Shown here piece by piece: positions 34,987 through 47,443 of a stretch of DNA of 64,000 nt. Within the stretch, counting starts at the first letter, position 1; every line of letters begins with the position of its first letter. The DNA is from Platerodrilus igneus (lineage: Eukaryota; Arthropoda; Insecta; Coleoptera; Lycidae), in NCBI GenBank assembly GCA_036346225.1, contig JARFIW010001670.1, forward strand, positions 6,696,001 through 6,760,000, read 5' to 3'. The position numbers were made by a program, and so were the translations under genes. The notes beneath the pieces are model-generated. The model did not search any database and was not told the DNA's origin. It was given only the letters and a program-made list of their open reading frames with translations.

Positions 34987-37554
34987 TGAGTTTCTTTCCT
35001 TCTGAAAAACTTCTGTTGGACGCCAATAATCTACTGCAATTCAAATTCAACTTCCATATACGCATCGCCGCTATCTCATCAAATAGCATTAATAAGACAA
35101 ATACAAATATAATAAATCGAAAATTTTCTTCTCAAAACAACATTTTAAACACAGAATTTACAAATTTTAAACACGTGAGAATTATTTATCAGTAAATCCT
35201 TAATTAAATATTTTTATTAGAATTCAAAATTATGTTCTCCGTTTACACTCTTGCGAATATTCAGTCCTATCGAAAGTCACAATTTATTATCCCCACTCTA
35301 ATACTGTATTAAGCCTGCTGCATATTCAGTACGTTTACTTTTCATTTTATGTAATCACAAAGGCTATACGTGAATTTGCAACTCCAAATAAATTATGTTA
35401 GTTGTCTTAGTACACAAAAGTCTGCTATGAAGGTTACATTCTTAACCTAATAAAATATTCTATGAAGTAACACTCAGTTAACTTATGTCTAATAAAATAA
35501 ACAATTTCAGAAATAATTCATGTATATGTATGGCCGTTTTTAAAGCAGCCAAGTGTTCTTTGTGGTTGCTTTCAAAATTACCATCGTTCACTTTTCAAAA
35601 ATCCAAATATAACGATTACCTAATTTTTATAAATCAATACCAATGATCCATTATTTTTTAATATCATTTTTAAATTTTTTGATTTTATGAGTTATAGTCC
35701 AGTTTTAAAGTGTTCTATTAAACTATAAACTTTCCATCTTTTTAAACAATACATCTTAAATAACAATTCACTACAAAGTAGTCTGTGATATGTTTGAAAT
35801 TACGTAATGTATTTCAACTGTATGCAGTAACATGTCGTGATGACGTTTCAACTAATACTGATCGATTTCATGTTCCCTGCATCTGTTTAAATATGCAATG
35901 CCACGTCTTACGTAATTTTTTTCTCGAATGGTCTCATTGTTCGCACTTTAATATTCGGTATACAATTCGACTTGAAAATTTACAATTATAAATCTTAAAA
36001 TTAATGCTTACATGTAGACATGATCTGTTGTGATTAAATATAAACGAAAAATTTTTCAAATATTGCTTTATGCATTAAACGTAATTATATTAAAATACGA
36101 TCCTTCGATTATTAAACATGAATGAAATTTTCTTTAGGACCATGTTTTATACGTTAAACGTAACTAATACACATTTATACAGTGCATTTGAAAAACATAT
36201 CTGCGTTGTCCTATAGGCAAATAAACGACTAAATTAAATTGCTTTTTTCGAATTCTCTAGATACATTGAAATAAAATCCACATCATACGCTATATCACGA
36301 CCTTGCTATGACCTTTAGTCATAGTAATATATATTGTTGTGGAATGTAGCGTTTATGAAAATGAATTGAAATGAATCCTTAATGTTAGGTATCGATAAAG
36401 CTTGTATCAACTTTTGCCTGACGATATCGGCTTTGTCGTTCTAGCTCAGATTAAATGAAACAACAAAGATCTAACATCAAGTTTATAATATCAAATATTC
36501 ATTAATAAACAATCCTTCAAATAATAATAATAATTGCTACATCCATGAATATCATTCTTTGACACACATTATTGAAAAAGATTACTTACATTCTAAACCA
36601 TTAAAATCTACAAATGCAATTTACATCTTAAGTCCACCAACAAAATTTCATAACTACTAAATTTTAATACAGAGTTCATACAGTCTGAGTTTGTAATTAG
36701 TATTCCCGAAACTTTTCTTATGTAAGTCACACTATGTATAATTTTAAAAAAATTTCTTTTAGATATAGGTATGGATAATTGTAATACTTTTGTTTAAAAT
36801 GCGTCAATAAGTGTAGCTGATCAGGCACAATTAAGAAAAGCATTTTGTAATGGTTAAGTTAAATCGGAATTCGACCTAAAAAAAAATCTGAAATTATCCG
36901 CTCACAAGAAAACCTATATGACAAACTCTTTTGCAATTTAACCTCCTTAAAATTAATAGAGAAAACAAATGTCCTTCAAAATATTTTAAACGGTGGTATA
37001 CTTACGTTCCACCATTAAATTATCTTGGGAATCATAAATTCATCCTTGTCCAAATTGTTTATTAATTTCATGCGTTCCATTTTTAAAGTATTTTACCCAA
37101 AAAAAAATGCATTTGAATACCATGCTATATTGTTCCAAGTCGTATTTTTCTATTTAAATTTATCATACCGGCATTCACTTCACTGAACTGACTTACTTTA
37201 ATTTCAATCAAAATTACTTAGGTCGATAATTTTAAAACGCATTGTTCTTGATAAATATTTTAAACATTTAATGTAAACTTGAACGCAATTTAATTTAATT
37301 ACAACTCGTAGTTGACCGACAAACGGACAATCGTTTATTGATTTCTGTTCCTGATTATTTACCGCTTTATATAGTATTCGGGTTTTTACGTCATTAACAA
37401 CCAGAAAGATCGACACGCTTCTGGTTAATCTGATTCATACGCTCATGCAGTTTCTCGACTAAAATGTTATTTAATTATCTAAATTGGCTGTCAGTTTTTA
37501 TTTATTAGGTCGTAAAATAGCTCCTTAGTTGATGTAGTTGAAAGAATGAATGTA
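34986..37554. other. Very AT-rich intergenic DNA, no feature recognised
   Basis: Short ORFs (about 70 codons at most) show no motif. No RNA gene or clear repeat was seen. Confidence 0.45.
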
Positions 37555-37975
37555 AATACTTGCCAGTGATACAGACGAACGCTTCAAATAGTATTTATCT
37601 GTTACTCATTAGTAAACTGCGATACTCCAATACAAACAATGAGCCTTTTACTCTACGGGTAACGAGCTTGTAAAACGCTACTTTCAAAAGCAAACTCTTT
37701 GATGTTTCCTACGTAATTTAAACTTATAGCAACAGATGCTTACTATCGTTTGATCCTTTTAAATTTATCACTGCCGTTATTGAATATTTTCAACGCTGAC
37801 ATCGAAAAGGAATTGCAGCTACCACTCAATCATATGTTACTAGCTTGTAAAGTAGCGTTTTACTAGCTCGCTACTTGTGAAGTAGAATCCCCATTGTTTG
37901 TATCGAAACTGAGTAACAAATAAATATTATTTGAAGCATCCGTCGGGGCATTGACATTGCTTATAATAACATTAA
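37555..37975. mobile_element. MITE-like long inverted repeat
   Basis: The left arm (about 37555-37685) and the inverted right arm (about 37800-37975) share TGCTTCAAATA, TTTATYTGTTACTCA, ATACAAACAATG, a TAGCGAGC-type stretch and TTGTAAAACGCTAC in the same order, with clear divergence. The outer right end reads (inverted) AAGCAATGTCAATGCCCCG. A related single arm lies at 55428-55590. No coding capacity. TSD not resolved. Confidence 0.6.
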
Positions 37976-38588
37976 CAAAATTTTAAACCGCAAACCATGT
38001 CATAAACTTGTACGATAGGCTGTAAGGTTTAAGCATACGGGTCAGACAAACAGAAAGCACAGTCAAATAAGGGCCCGTACGAATCACGATTGCGTATAAA
38101 AAGACAAAAGAAACGTACCGGGCTAACTACAAACGCGTAGAGTGGTGTGGGTCCCATAAACAGGAAGGGACATCCCCATCGAGTTTTTACTTAACAATGA
38201 AAATAAAAATTTCTATTTCAATAAGCAAAAAAATAAATAAAAATTTACTATTTAAAAAAAGTAATTATACTCTTGGGAGAAATTCAATAATTGATCCACG
38301 AAGTGCGCATTTTGTGACTTACCATGTAAATCGTGTAAAAAAAGCTAATCTATAGTAAAAAAGAAGATGTAGGCTTTCTTAATAGTAAGGTGTTGAGATA
38401 AAGGTATATTAAATGTAGAACTATTTCTAATAAATATTTTAAAAAGCAACAGGAAACACTAGCGAAGTTAGTTCTTAAACGAGTTTTAAACTGTTTCAGC
38501 TCGTCTTAGTGATGTTACTGGAATTTTCGCATCACGACACAGAGAGAAAGAAAGCAAGATCACATACCTTCACGTAAATACTCCCTGC
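37976..38588. other. Intergenic DNA, no feature recognised
   Basis: Nothing recognisable between the MITE-like repeat and the hairpin. Confidence 0.4.
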
Positions 38589-38638
38589 ATTTTTCTTAAT
38601 CTTCTTTGGCAATTAAACCAAAGAAGATTAAGAAAAAT
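38589..38638. repeat. Perfect 21-bp hairpin, 8-base loop
   Basis: 38589-38609 (ATTTTTCTTAATCTTCTTTG plus G) is the exact inverse of 38618-38638. The loop is CAATTAAA. A perfect stem this long points to a recent palindromic event or a small inverted insertion. Confidence 0.9.
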
Positions 38639-38811
38639 ACCTTTACGTGCTGGGATACTTATCTTGCAGCTATACAATCGAGGGTGAATCATCAAAACAT
38701 AGCCACGGTAGTCAATATAATTCACACTGCAACAGCGGTCTACATAAAAAAGCAGTTGGACTTAAGCCGAAGAATAATTGGGCCTACGTAAAAAAAGCAA
38801 CTTGACAATGT

Positions 38812-38967
38812 AGAAGAGCAATGCGCAGGGGATATATATCCAAGGAAGCGTGCATTGCTTTTGGAGTAACAGAATCAGCCCCACATAATGTACATGCTAG
38901 CATGGAAAGCAGGATCAAAGTGAAAGTCAAATTAGGAAACGAGATGATAATCGATTCGAATATTTAA
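38812..38967 (+). pseudogene. Possible pogo/pipsqueak-type helix-turn-helix fragment
   Basis: One open frame reads RRAMRRGYISKEACIAFGV followed by TESAPHN, and ends at the TAA at 38965. The pattern of a basic helix, G-x-I/S, E/KA, then GV and S/T-x-L-H resembles the N-terminal DNA-binding domain of pogo- or jerky-like transposases. There is no start codon in context and no DDE domain nearby, so this is at best a relic. The match is short. Confidence 0.3.
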
Positions 38968-39765
38968 GTAACACTTGTCAAAACAACACTGCTAAAGTCG
39001 TTGTAATGCATTAATAAATAACTAAAACCCTCAAATTTGACTACAATTGCTTTTGTTAATCACATTTGTAGAAAATTTATGCTTTTCAAACTTTATTACT
39101 TTTCATAAATAAAGTGAACATATTCTTTCAGAAAACAAGGATTGTAAATAACCAAGTATATTTGCTGTATTATATCAAAAAATAAATACAGGTTGAAGTA
39201 CTTTTTCTCAAACTAAATACACTACTAACATTCTACAGAGTGTTGAACAAATACTTGTTTCAGTTGTAATAGGGCGAGTTTTACATGAACAAATCGATTT
39301 TTTAAATTATAAAGCGTGATCAGGGGCGTCGTCTATAACCGGTAGTTACACAAAATATCGAAGCGGATGCATGGGAATATTTAAAAAGAATCCTAAAATT
39401 ACCGAAAATATTTAGCAGGGTACAATTGAACGCAACAAGGCTTGTCGTACAGCACAAACATTATATCGCAGGTCACACACAGAGGAATTTCAATTGCAGT
39501 ATGTGATAACCTTCTAACTTATATATGTATCGTAAAAGCATCCGTTTTTAAAAAGTAATTTTTTACATAAATACCAATCTATGGTCCATCCTTAAGTATC
39601 CGTTAAAATATTTCTATGAAGTTGTGAATCACCGTGTATATGTTATCAAATATAAAAGAATGAGAATAAAAACGGCTACAAAATTAGTTTGAAACGGCAG
39701 AACTTGTTAAGATAATACACATCAATTTTATTATCCTTTTTGAAGGATTCTAAACCAGTCACCAT
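38968..39765. other. Intergenic DNA, no feature recognised
   Basis: Around 39567-39602 a stretch like TAAATACCAATCTATGG recurs at about 55617, suggesting another old dispersed repeat. Confidence 0.4.
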
Positions 39766-40364
39766 TGTAACACCCAAGAACCTTTTTTAATTAATTTAAT
39801 TTTCAAATAATATCTTCGGCCAATCACAAATAGTTCTATCTAAAATATAACCTATCAATAACCATGAATTAATACAGTTATCCAATCCTAGTTCGACTTT
39901 GGGGTGACAATTGACACTTTAAATTAACCTAACCTATCAACTGAACTCTAACATCCCGTGACATGTAGAAGATTTAAAATTAGGCGCCAAAGGGAAATAC
40001 TCATTTGTTCTAGAAAATTCCAAAACCGGAAATACGTAATAAAATGTTATTTTTCGTGATATCTATAAAAATATTAACAGGAAATAGTTCAGAATATTGC
40101 AGAATAACTTAAATTTAATTATAGGACAGTTTCAATTAGCAATTGCAATAATAAAAATGGATTTAACCATTAACCTGAAAACACGTGTAGGAATGATATA
40201 TAATTGTGCAATATGGAAGGTTTGTGATTGGCCAGAACAATCACGTGATAAAAGGTATATAAATAGTGGAATGAAGAAATTAACACACACCCAACACACA
40301 AAGACAAAAAGACAATACACAAAGACAAAAGATGTACGAAATAAAATTAAAAAAAAGTAATTCA
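39766..40364 (+). repeat. Candidate LTR with TATA box, about 0.6 kb
   Basis: It begins TGTAACACCC, has a strong TATA box (TATATAAATA, about 40257-40266), an AATAAAATT poly(A)-type signal near 40339, and ends TTCA. TTGGGGCCCG follows a few bases later, at a place where a primer-binding site would be expected. Downstream, a purine-rich run AGAACAGGGGGTGAAG ends at 41546 against TGTTACACC, which resembles a 3' LTR start. No second full LTR and no gag/pol codons were found, so it could be a non-autonomous or decayed element, or a chance arrangement. Confidence 0.35.
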
Positions 40365-40379
40365 CCCATAGTTGGGGCC

Positions 40380-41546
40380 CGTTATGCTGCAATGGCGCGT
40401 AACTATCGTGGTTATTTGACCGCATAAATTAAAGTGAAGTATAAGTAAGAAATATAAGAAGTGAATACGGGTATTATGGGACGATTAGCGGAGTTAAATA
40501 ATGAATAAAGGACAGTATAATTAGACGACGAAAGGGTTAAGTTGTAGGGCGGTTAATGGTTAGAGACGCCGGCTTGTTAACGGCATAGAAGATAACTCAA
40601 CACACTTGTATGGCTCAAGTTTGATTGATTGGTGGACGTTTGTATTTTGGAAGTTCGACTCCAAACCGTGAGTTGGTATAGAAGTAGCGAGATATCCAGA
40701 GTTCCAAGCACTAAAGTTACCAATAACCGTATGAACAGTTTCAATCCTGGTGAGAATAAATTACCTCAGAGGCCTGGTTTAGGATGAAGCAATAGTGGGT
40801 ATTACATACCCAACACAGGTATTGAGTGAACCCTTGTATAAATGTTTCGCGAAAACGGGCGTGTATATGCATGCATACACGTGGTGTTGTAAGTATGAAC
40901 GTTGATAAAATAATATATATGATTTTATATGCATATGTTAAGTTGCTAGATTAAGGTTGGAATTCTTGGACTTTATTAACGTTATTACTTTTTGTTATGA
41001 GTTTATAGAGAATATTAAGAGTTATTGGCTATGTTTCAGTTGGAAGCCAATCTGTTTAAATGTAAAATTTGCAATGTGTAGTAGAATGTAATTACCCGAT
41101 TTAAGGGGGTTTTAGTTAAATAAGGGATATTGATTTTATTGCATTCAAGTATGTCAATATAGTAAATGTTTATAGTTATATCACCACATTAAAGGTTATT
41201 AAATTCATTACTTGATAATTTTGTGATCTATAATTTAAAGAGGTTTGTTGAAATACATTTAAGGTACAGATACTTTGTAAACTTTTGGGGTAAGTTAACT
41301 CACCAGTATCGGTTTCAAAATTCTAGGCCTACCCACCCGGGACATATCCATGTATTCTCCGCTGTAGAGTAGCCAAGGCGTTTGAAGAAAGTAGAGTAAA
41401 TACTATTGGAATAGGTAAGTGGACCGTTATATTGCAATTTTGAACCATAAAAAGTGATATAGAATTGGTAGTCGATTATATATGTATTAGGTAACTCGGT
41501 CCTTGATTCTTTGACTGATACAGATAGGTCAGAACAGGGGGTGAAG
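40380..41546 (+). other. Non-coding interior of the candidate LTR element
   Basis: No protein motif is visible. A stretch at 40543-40680 shows partial tRNA-like pieces but wrong spacing. The region ends in the purine run before 41547. Confidence 0.25.
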
Positions 41547-41559
41547 TGTTACACCATTC

Positions 41560-43893
41560 GTTAAATAGTACTATTAGCTGATTATGAATCCTGTTTTTTT
41601 TTCTTCAGATCTTCGAGAAATTTGCAAGTAAAAAGGTCTTTTCTGTTTTATCATGCATTGTGTCAATATGTGAGATTATTAAAGTGGCTCATACCTCGAG
41701 ATCACGATGGTCTTCTGCATAGGTGGATTGTAGTTGTTTATTGTTTGTGAACTGTTTAAGTAAATCATCACTTAGTGTTATCGGCACTCAACTACTGAGA
41801 CAACTGTCGTCTTTTGTTTTCACGGTTCAGAAGCAAGCATGTTTCATTTCACTATCTTTCACAGTTCACACGAAAATACAGAGTTAGAGGGAACATATGG
41901 ATAAATGGTAGCAGAGGCTTCTATTTTTGAACTAAAGAATATCTATCATTACAATACCAGACCGCCATACACAAAACATGTTACCAAAAACTCAAACACC
42001 GGTAGTCAGTATTCCCAAAGTCATTTTCAAGAAACGCTGAGAAAGGTTGGAACATTTCGATTTTTGCTTATTACGTACGTTTGCATGAAAAAATGCAACT
42101 GTTCTTATATCCGTAACTGTTTCTTATGTATGCATTAGAAAATTTTCTCATGTTATCAAATTAATATGTTGATTAGTTTTAGGATGAATATTATCCATTT
42201 TTTAATCAAGATCGTTTCTGTCTTTGTATACTAAGAAGAAAAATTAATTTCGTAATGTGAAACGTCTGTATAATACCGTATTAGCAGTTTTTGGGATTTG
42301 CTGTAACTCTACATATGATTTATAAGCATTAGTTGAAGTTTCTGGTTACTTGAGATTTTTTAGAGCTTGGGTGTTAAAATTTTTGTAAAGATTATTTACA
42401 TAATTACAGTAGTGGCTCTGGAGTACATGTATGCCATAACCGTATACGTTCACTTTCTGATTTAGTAATTTTGTTATCACATTTCCTTTCTTTATTTCTC
42501 TTTCTTTATCCTTTCTTTACGATTTGTCAACTTTGTGGCCATTATATGCCAGTCATTTGTCAAATTTTTTTAAAGGGCATGTGTATGTAGTAGCTATAGA
42601 TTTTAATTTGTAATACGTTTGATTTATTACTTAAGTGGATATGGATCCTTAGCTACTTTTCTAATTTTTGATTTGGTAGTTCTAACTCAAGATGTATAAT
42701 GTAGTAAAGTGACCTACAAAAATTCAAGGTCAGCATCGGCTGCCATATTGCCCGTCATAGTGCCGCCCTTTGTCAATGTTTACATTTGCTTTATAGGGTT
42801 GTTCTTCATTATTAGCGTTTTTACTATGACTTGTTATCAAGATAACTTCTTTATACACATCTTTGGTTGTAATATTTTTGTTGTGTAATTAATACAATAT
42901 TTTCAGGACACAAAACATTATTGTAAATATATTATTTAAGTGACTGCATTTCTTTGGTGCATTGGTCTTACCACCAAGGTATGATATAAATACCAGTATT
43001 TTGCAATTGGATTTTCATATGTAACAAAAAATGTGTATATATTTATTATTTAGATATAAAACGCTTTTCAAAGATATTTATATATGTGTGCAACTTCACC
43101 CTATATGAGTAGTTTTAATTTTTTCCAAGAAAGAGGACCCACATTTTGCAGATTTTTCAACTCCCAGGGCTAAATAAGAGCGATATTCGCGTTAGCTCAA
43201 AGACAAACGATTCTATCTAAAAATTGCAAATATGGTTTCTTTTAACTTAAAGTCGAAAAGTGGTCAACGTCACCCCATTTTATGGTAAATAATACATAGC
43301 AATATAAGTAAACCTTAAAACAGGCTAAAATGAGAAAATATTACAATGAAATTATTTAAATAACATTAACAACTATTTGGATATCTAGAGTAAGTATGAT
43401 GTGACGTTCAAACTCCAAATAAATATTCTAATAACATCTACATTTAATATTAACATGAAGTTATCACATTGATATTATGCAAACAAATATTAATTTTTTT
43501 ATAAAGATTAACTAAAATTAGTTTCAAGTTTTAACAGCAACTGAAATAAACATAACAATACATGTATTCTTATATCATTGGCTAACACATATTTCTCAAT
43601 TTAAAAATTTTAAATCAAATTACAATCATTGCTCATATGGAATTTATACCAAGGTTTTAAATTGGCAGGCAGGGTGACGTAGTTCCTGCACGACTGCTGA
43701 TTGACTGAGAGTTAGTAGACCACCTTATTACTTTACACATATTTGTTTTAACTGATCCAAGATTTTGATTATCGTCTCAGATTTTCTTTCGTGATAATTA
43801 TGTTAATCTCTTCTCGTTTTGGTCATACAATTACTTATAATTTAAGTGCTATGTTTCATAGATACTGTAGTATGAATTTTACGATCCTATTCC
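41560..43893. other. AT-rich intergenic DNA, no feature recognised
   Basis: Nothing recognisable before the LINE-B target site. Confidence 0.45.
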
Positions 43894-44328
43894 ATGTTTT
43901 CCTATTCCGAACGGACCTGCACCTTGAAGAGGTTCTAAATTACTAGAACAGGTGGAATGACTTTCGCGATCTAGTGACCTAAAAAGCTAAACTAAGGGTT
44001 CAACCAAATTAGTAGGGTCTTTAGTGAGGAACCAGACTAAGACAGGTCTCCGAAAGAGGGCAGAGGCTCTTTCGGTACTTAGATTGGCAGAGACCCAGAG
44101 GGGTCGATATGCTATTCTAAGACACACTACCGCGATGTGGAAAGCAACGGGAAACCACCACATTACTTCCCAAGTACAAAGCGTACTTAAATTGTATTTA
44201 AAATGATGACTCATCTGAGGTAAAAGATTCCGGAGCTAAAATAGTCTCCTATTCGGATCTGCGGGAGGGGACTTATTTGGAAGATGTGATCGGAAAACTT
44301 AGAAAAAGGATCGGGAACATTCTGCTAG

Positions 44329-45190
44329 TCGGATCGTGGAATGTCAGAAGTATGAAGCATGTAGGTAAGCTAGGGAACTTAGGAATTGAAATAGGTAGGT
44401 AAGCACTAGACATAGTAGGGATCATTATAATTTGAATAAGGGCCGCTATACTTGCGGCCACGTCCCCAATGCTCCACCCAAAGGTACTACATTGCATAGT
44501 ACGGATCAACGAAGTTCGGTGGCCAGAGGCAGAGGATTTTGGAGTGAAGACTTCCGGGTAATTCATAAAGGATCAGAAGAAGGAAATTCTGGTGTGGGGA
44601 TAGTTATGCAAAAAAAGATAGGGCACTGTGTAGAAAGCTACTTACAAAAGAACGATAGAATGCTCATGGTTAGATTAGAATCTAAACCGGTAAGTTCAGT
44701 AATAATACAAGTATACATACCCACCTCCAGCTACAGTGAGGAAGAGGTAGAAGCGATCTACAGAGATATTGAAGTCATACTACGATACGTAAAAGGATAT
44801 GAAAATTTAATAATTACGGGGGATTATAATGCAGGGGTAGGCGATGGCAGGGAGGAAGCGGTAGTAGATTTATTTGGTTTAGGCACGAGAAACGACAGGG
44901 GAAATAGGTAGGTAGAATTTTGCGACAAAGACAATTTAACCATCTCACACACATAATTTCAACATCATGATGCCAGGGATTTAGGAAGATATTAAATAGA
45001 TTACATTCTTATTAGACAACGGTTTAGGAATCAAGTAAAAGACTGTAGAAGCTATCCACAAGCAGATATAGACAATGACCACAACATAGTATTTATGAAG
45101 GACGCTCTTAAATTTAAAAATTTGAAAAACGAGAACGGAAAAAGGCAGTTTGAATTTGAGAAACTAAAATTAAAAATATCCACGAAAGAT
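44329..45190 (+). pseudogene. LINE-B endonuclease domain (broken)
   Basis: The apurinic-type endonuclease begins LLVGSWNVRSMKHVGKLGN (from about 44323). An insertion of about 80 bases (44430-44510) interrupts it just before the expected EVRWP block. It goes on with GSEEGNSGVGIVMQKKIG, IIQVYIPTSSYSEEE, LIITGDYNAGVGDGREE and FGLGTRNDRGNR to a stop at 44909-44911. The frame then resumes with IDYILIRQRFRNQVKDCRSY and DIDNDHNIV, where Asp-His of the active site is kept. The order and blocks match insect LINE endonucleases. Stops at 44909 and near 44985 make it non-functional. Confidence 0.88.
44461..44500 (-). repeat. Fragment of the SINE-1 3' end inside LINE-B endonuclease
   Basis: CAATGCTCCACCCAAAGGTA followed by CTACATTG is the inverse of the SINE-1 3' block. 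It sits in the foreign stretch that interrupts the endonuclease ORF. Confidence 0.6.
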
Positions 45191-45239
45191 TTGAAAAAAA
45201 GTCAAATAAATTGCTGAAAGATATCGGGAAAAATTTCTG

Positions 45240-46915
45240 ATACTTGGGAAGTAGAAACAGGTTGGAATGACATTAAATCCAGCTTAGACATGGCGGCCAG
45301 AGATATTTTGGGGTATACACAAAAAGAAAATAAGGAACCATTAACAACAAAAGATATCCCGAATTTAATAGAAGAAAACCGAATATACAAAAATAGATCA
45401 GACGAAACGGGAAAACAGAGGTACAAAGCCATAAAATGTGAAATTATTCGCAAATGCAGGAAAGCTAAAGAACAGTGGATTGATGAAAAATTCAAAGAGG
45501 TAATAACTAAGATGGAAATGGAAAAGACAAACGAAGCATACAAATTAATTAGAACGAATTTTATGGATATAAAACCATATCGCCAAAATATAAGGGACGC
45601 AGGAGGAAACGTCATTATAGACAATGTAAAGAATGTGTGTAGATGACCTGAAAATATAGGAAATTTATATGCAGGAGAGGAAATAACAGCATTAGAACAG
45701 GAATCAGACATTGAAAAGGATGACTTGGGATATCCTATACTGCGAGATGAGTTTGAATTAGCATTAAAGGGTCTGAAAAATGGTAGGCGCGGGCACAGAT
45801 GAGGTGCAAGCAGAAACTCGAAAAACCAGAGGACAAGCAGTAGCAGAACGTCTTTTGCGGATAGAAGTGAAAATTTTCGAACAATAAGTTGGCCAGCACA
45901 CATGTCAAAAATATTAACTATAATTGTACAAAGACGAATGGCAGAACGACCTGAAGAAATACTAGAAGATCAATTTGGGTTTAGGCGAAACAGAGGAACA
46001 CGGGAGGCTATTTTATCTCTGAGTGTGATAATGGAGAGAACAATAGAAAAGGGAGAAAGCGTGTATATAGGGTTTGTAGATCTGGAAAAAGCATTGGACA
46101 ATGTAAAATGGAAATTTTTTTTCGAAGTACTCAAAAAGATTGGAAGGAGTTTTAGGAATAAACGGATAGTACATAGCTTAAACAAAGAGCAAACCACTGT
46201 AATAGAGCAGGAATGTAGAGAAGTAAATATTAGGAAAGGGGTGAGGCATGGATGTGCCTTATCCTCATTAATTTTTAAACTGTTCATAGAAGTGGCAATG
46301 AATACTTTCAAATGCAGGAAGACATTTGGAATAACTATGCAGGGATAAAAGATTAATATGCATAGATTTGCCGATGAAATAGCAGTATTAGCATCTAGCA
46401 AAAAAAGTTAGAAGCTGCTCTTAATGAAATGGAAACAGTTCTAACAGAGGGATGCGGTATGAAAATTAACAAAAATAAAACTAAAGTTCTAGTATTCAAA
46501 CGAGGGGAAAATAAACCAAAAACAAGAATACAAATAGGTAACGAGAACTTACAAGAGGTTAAGGATTTCTGCTACCTTGGAACCCAAATAACGCAATAGG
46601 AGAAAATCACATAACATATAAAACAAAGATTTAACAAGTAAACTCAATTGTGTTCAAAGACAACAAACATAGAAACAACGAAAAAATAGCTTAAAACATG
46701 TGTGGAGCACAGCACTGTACGGCTATGAAGCCTGGAAAGTAGGAGAAACGGACACAAAAAAGATAGAAGCCTTTGAAATGTGGTGCTACAGATGTAGGAA
46801 CAAGAGAAGTAGAGGTAGGCTTAGGTTAGAGTATTGCACACAGCTAGTGAAAGATGTAGGATGTGGGAATTTCAGGGAAATGTGTAGGCTAGCTCAGATT
46901 AGAAATCGATGAAGG
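45240..46915 (+). pseudogene. LINE-B reverse transcriptase and C-terminal domain (broken)
   Basis: Blocks in order are: a linker with KAKEQWIDEKFKEV, then RDEFELALKGLKNGR (about 45740), then a deletion of about 80 bases near 45860 relative to the inverted copy. QRRMAERPEEILEDQFGFRR lies at about 45930-45985 and is followed by NRGTREAIL. VDLEKALDNVKW (about 46076) and RHGCALSSLIFKL (about 46243) come next. The catalytic box reads RFADEIAVL (46364-46390), with the second Asp of ADD changed to Glu. The C-terminal part (46700-46912) has STALYGYEAWKVGE and IEAFEMWCYR. Frameshifts lie near 45645, 45785 and 46348. Confidence 0.88.
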
Positions 46916-47121
46916 TACGCATCCAACCAGTCCCAAGATGGAAAAACTAATGACGAAAAAATAACTGTACTTAAACATGATGATTATTATAAACAATTGC
47001 AGGTAGTGGTCTTGCAATATTCTCAACTAATGTTAATTGTACGAAAGTATTTACTGGAAAACTATTAATTTGGCATATGACTAAGTGTTGGGAGAGCCTT
47101 GGCTTCCACAGGCCGATTAAG

Positions 47122-47135
47122 CCTCTTCACATACC
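47122..47135. repeat. Target-site duplication, left copy (14 bp)
   Basis: CCTCTTCACATACC, identical to 47430-47443. It is LINE-B 3'-UTR sequence duplicated by the SINE insertion. Confidence 0.92.
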
Positions 47136-47429
47136 CTTTATTTGATTTTTTCAATACTCCACCCGAAGGTACTACATTTGCCAGGGGAAGCGAGTTTTTT
47201 ACCTGGAAATTTTGAATTTTGCCGAACTCTTGCTGTTCCAAGCAAGGTAGGGTTCTTTAACGTGCGTAACAATACTCAAACGGGACCTCCATTTTACCTC
47301 TCATTCGAACGAAGGCGTATTTTTATGAAAAATGTTCGCCTAACATTTTTCAAGCGGACCGTGTCGGGATTTAAACCTGGAACCTTGGGTATAGTAGTCC
47401 ACGCATACCAACTACACTACGGAACCGCC
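47136..47429 (-). mobile_element. tRNA-derived SINE (SINE-1), complete, nested in LINE-B
   Basis: On the minus strand it begins GGCGGTTCCGTAGTGTAGTT. The A-box region TAGTGTAGTTGG and B-box region GGTTTAAATCC have starts 42 bases apart, giving a tRNA-like head with a decayed B-box. A body of about 190 bases and the 3' block TGTAGTACCTTCGGGTGGAG follow, ending in an A-rich tail (GAAAAAATCAAATAAAG). A perfect 14-bp duplication flanks it and splits a LINE-B UTR block. It was mobilised in trans by a LINE. The 132-codon ORF across this region is not a gene. Confidence 0.9.
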
Positions 47430-47443
47430 CCTCTTCACATACC
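47430..47443. repeat. Target-site duplication, right copy (14 bp)
   Basis: CCTCTTCACATACC, exact copy of 47122-47135. Confidence 0.92.

Noticed and set aside
40543..40680. tRNA-Asn-like pieces (GTTAACGGC, then GTTCGACTCC)
   Set aside because: The A- and B-like parts are about 100 bases apart and the stems do not pair, so no cloverleaf forms.
45202..45903. 233-codon minus-strand ORF, the second longest open frame
   Set aside because: It is the antisense of the LINE-B linker and RT start, whose plus-strand frames carry recognisable motifs.
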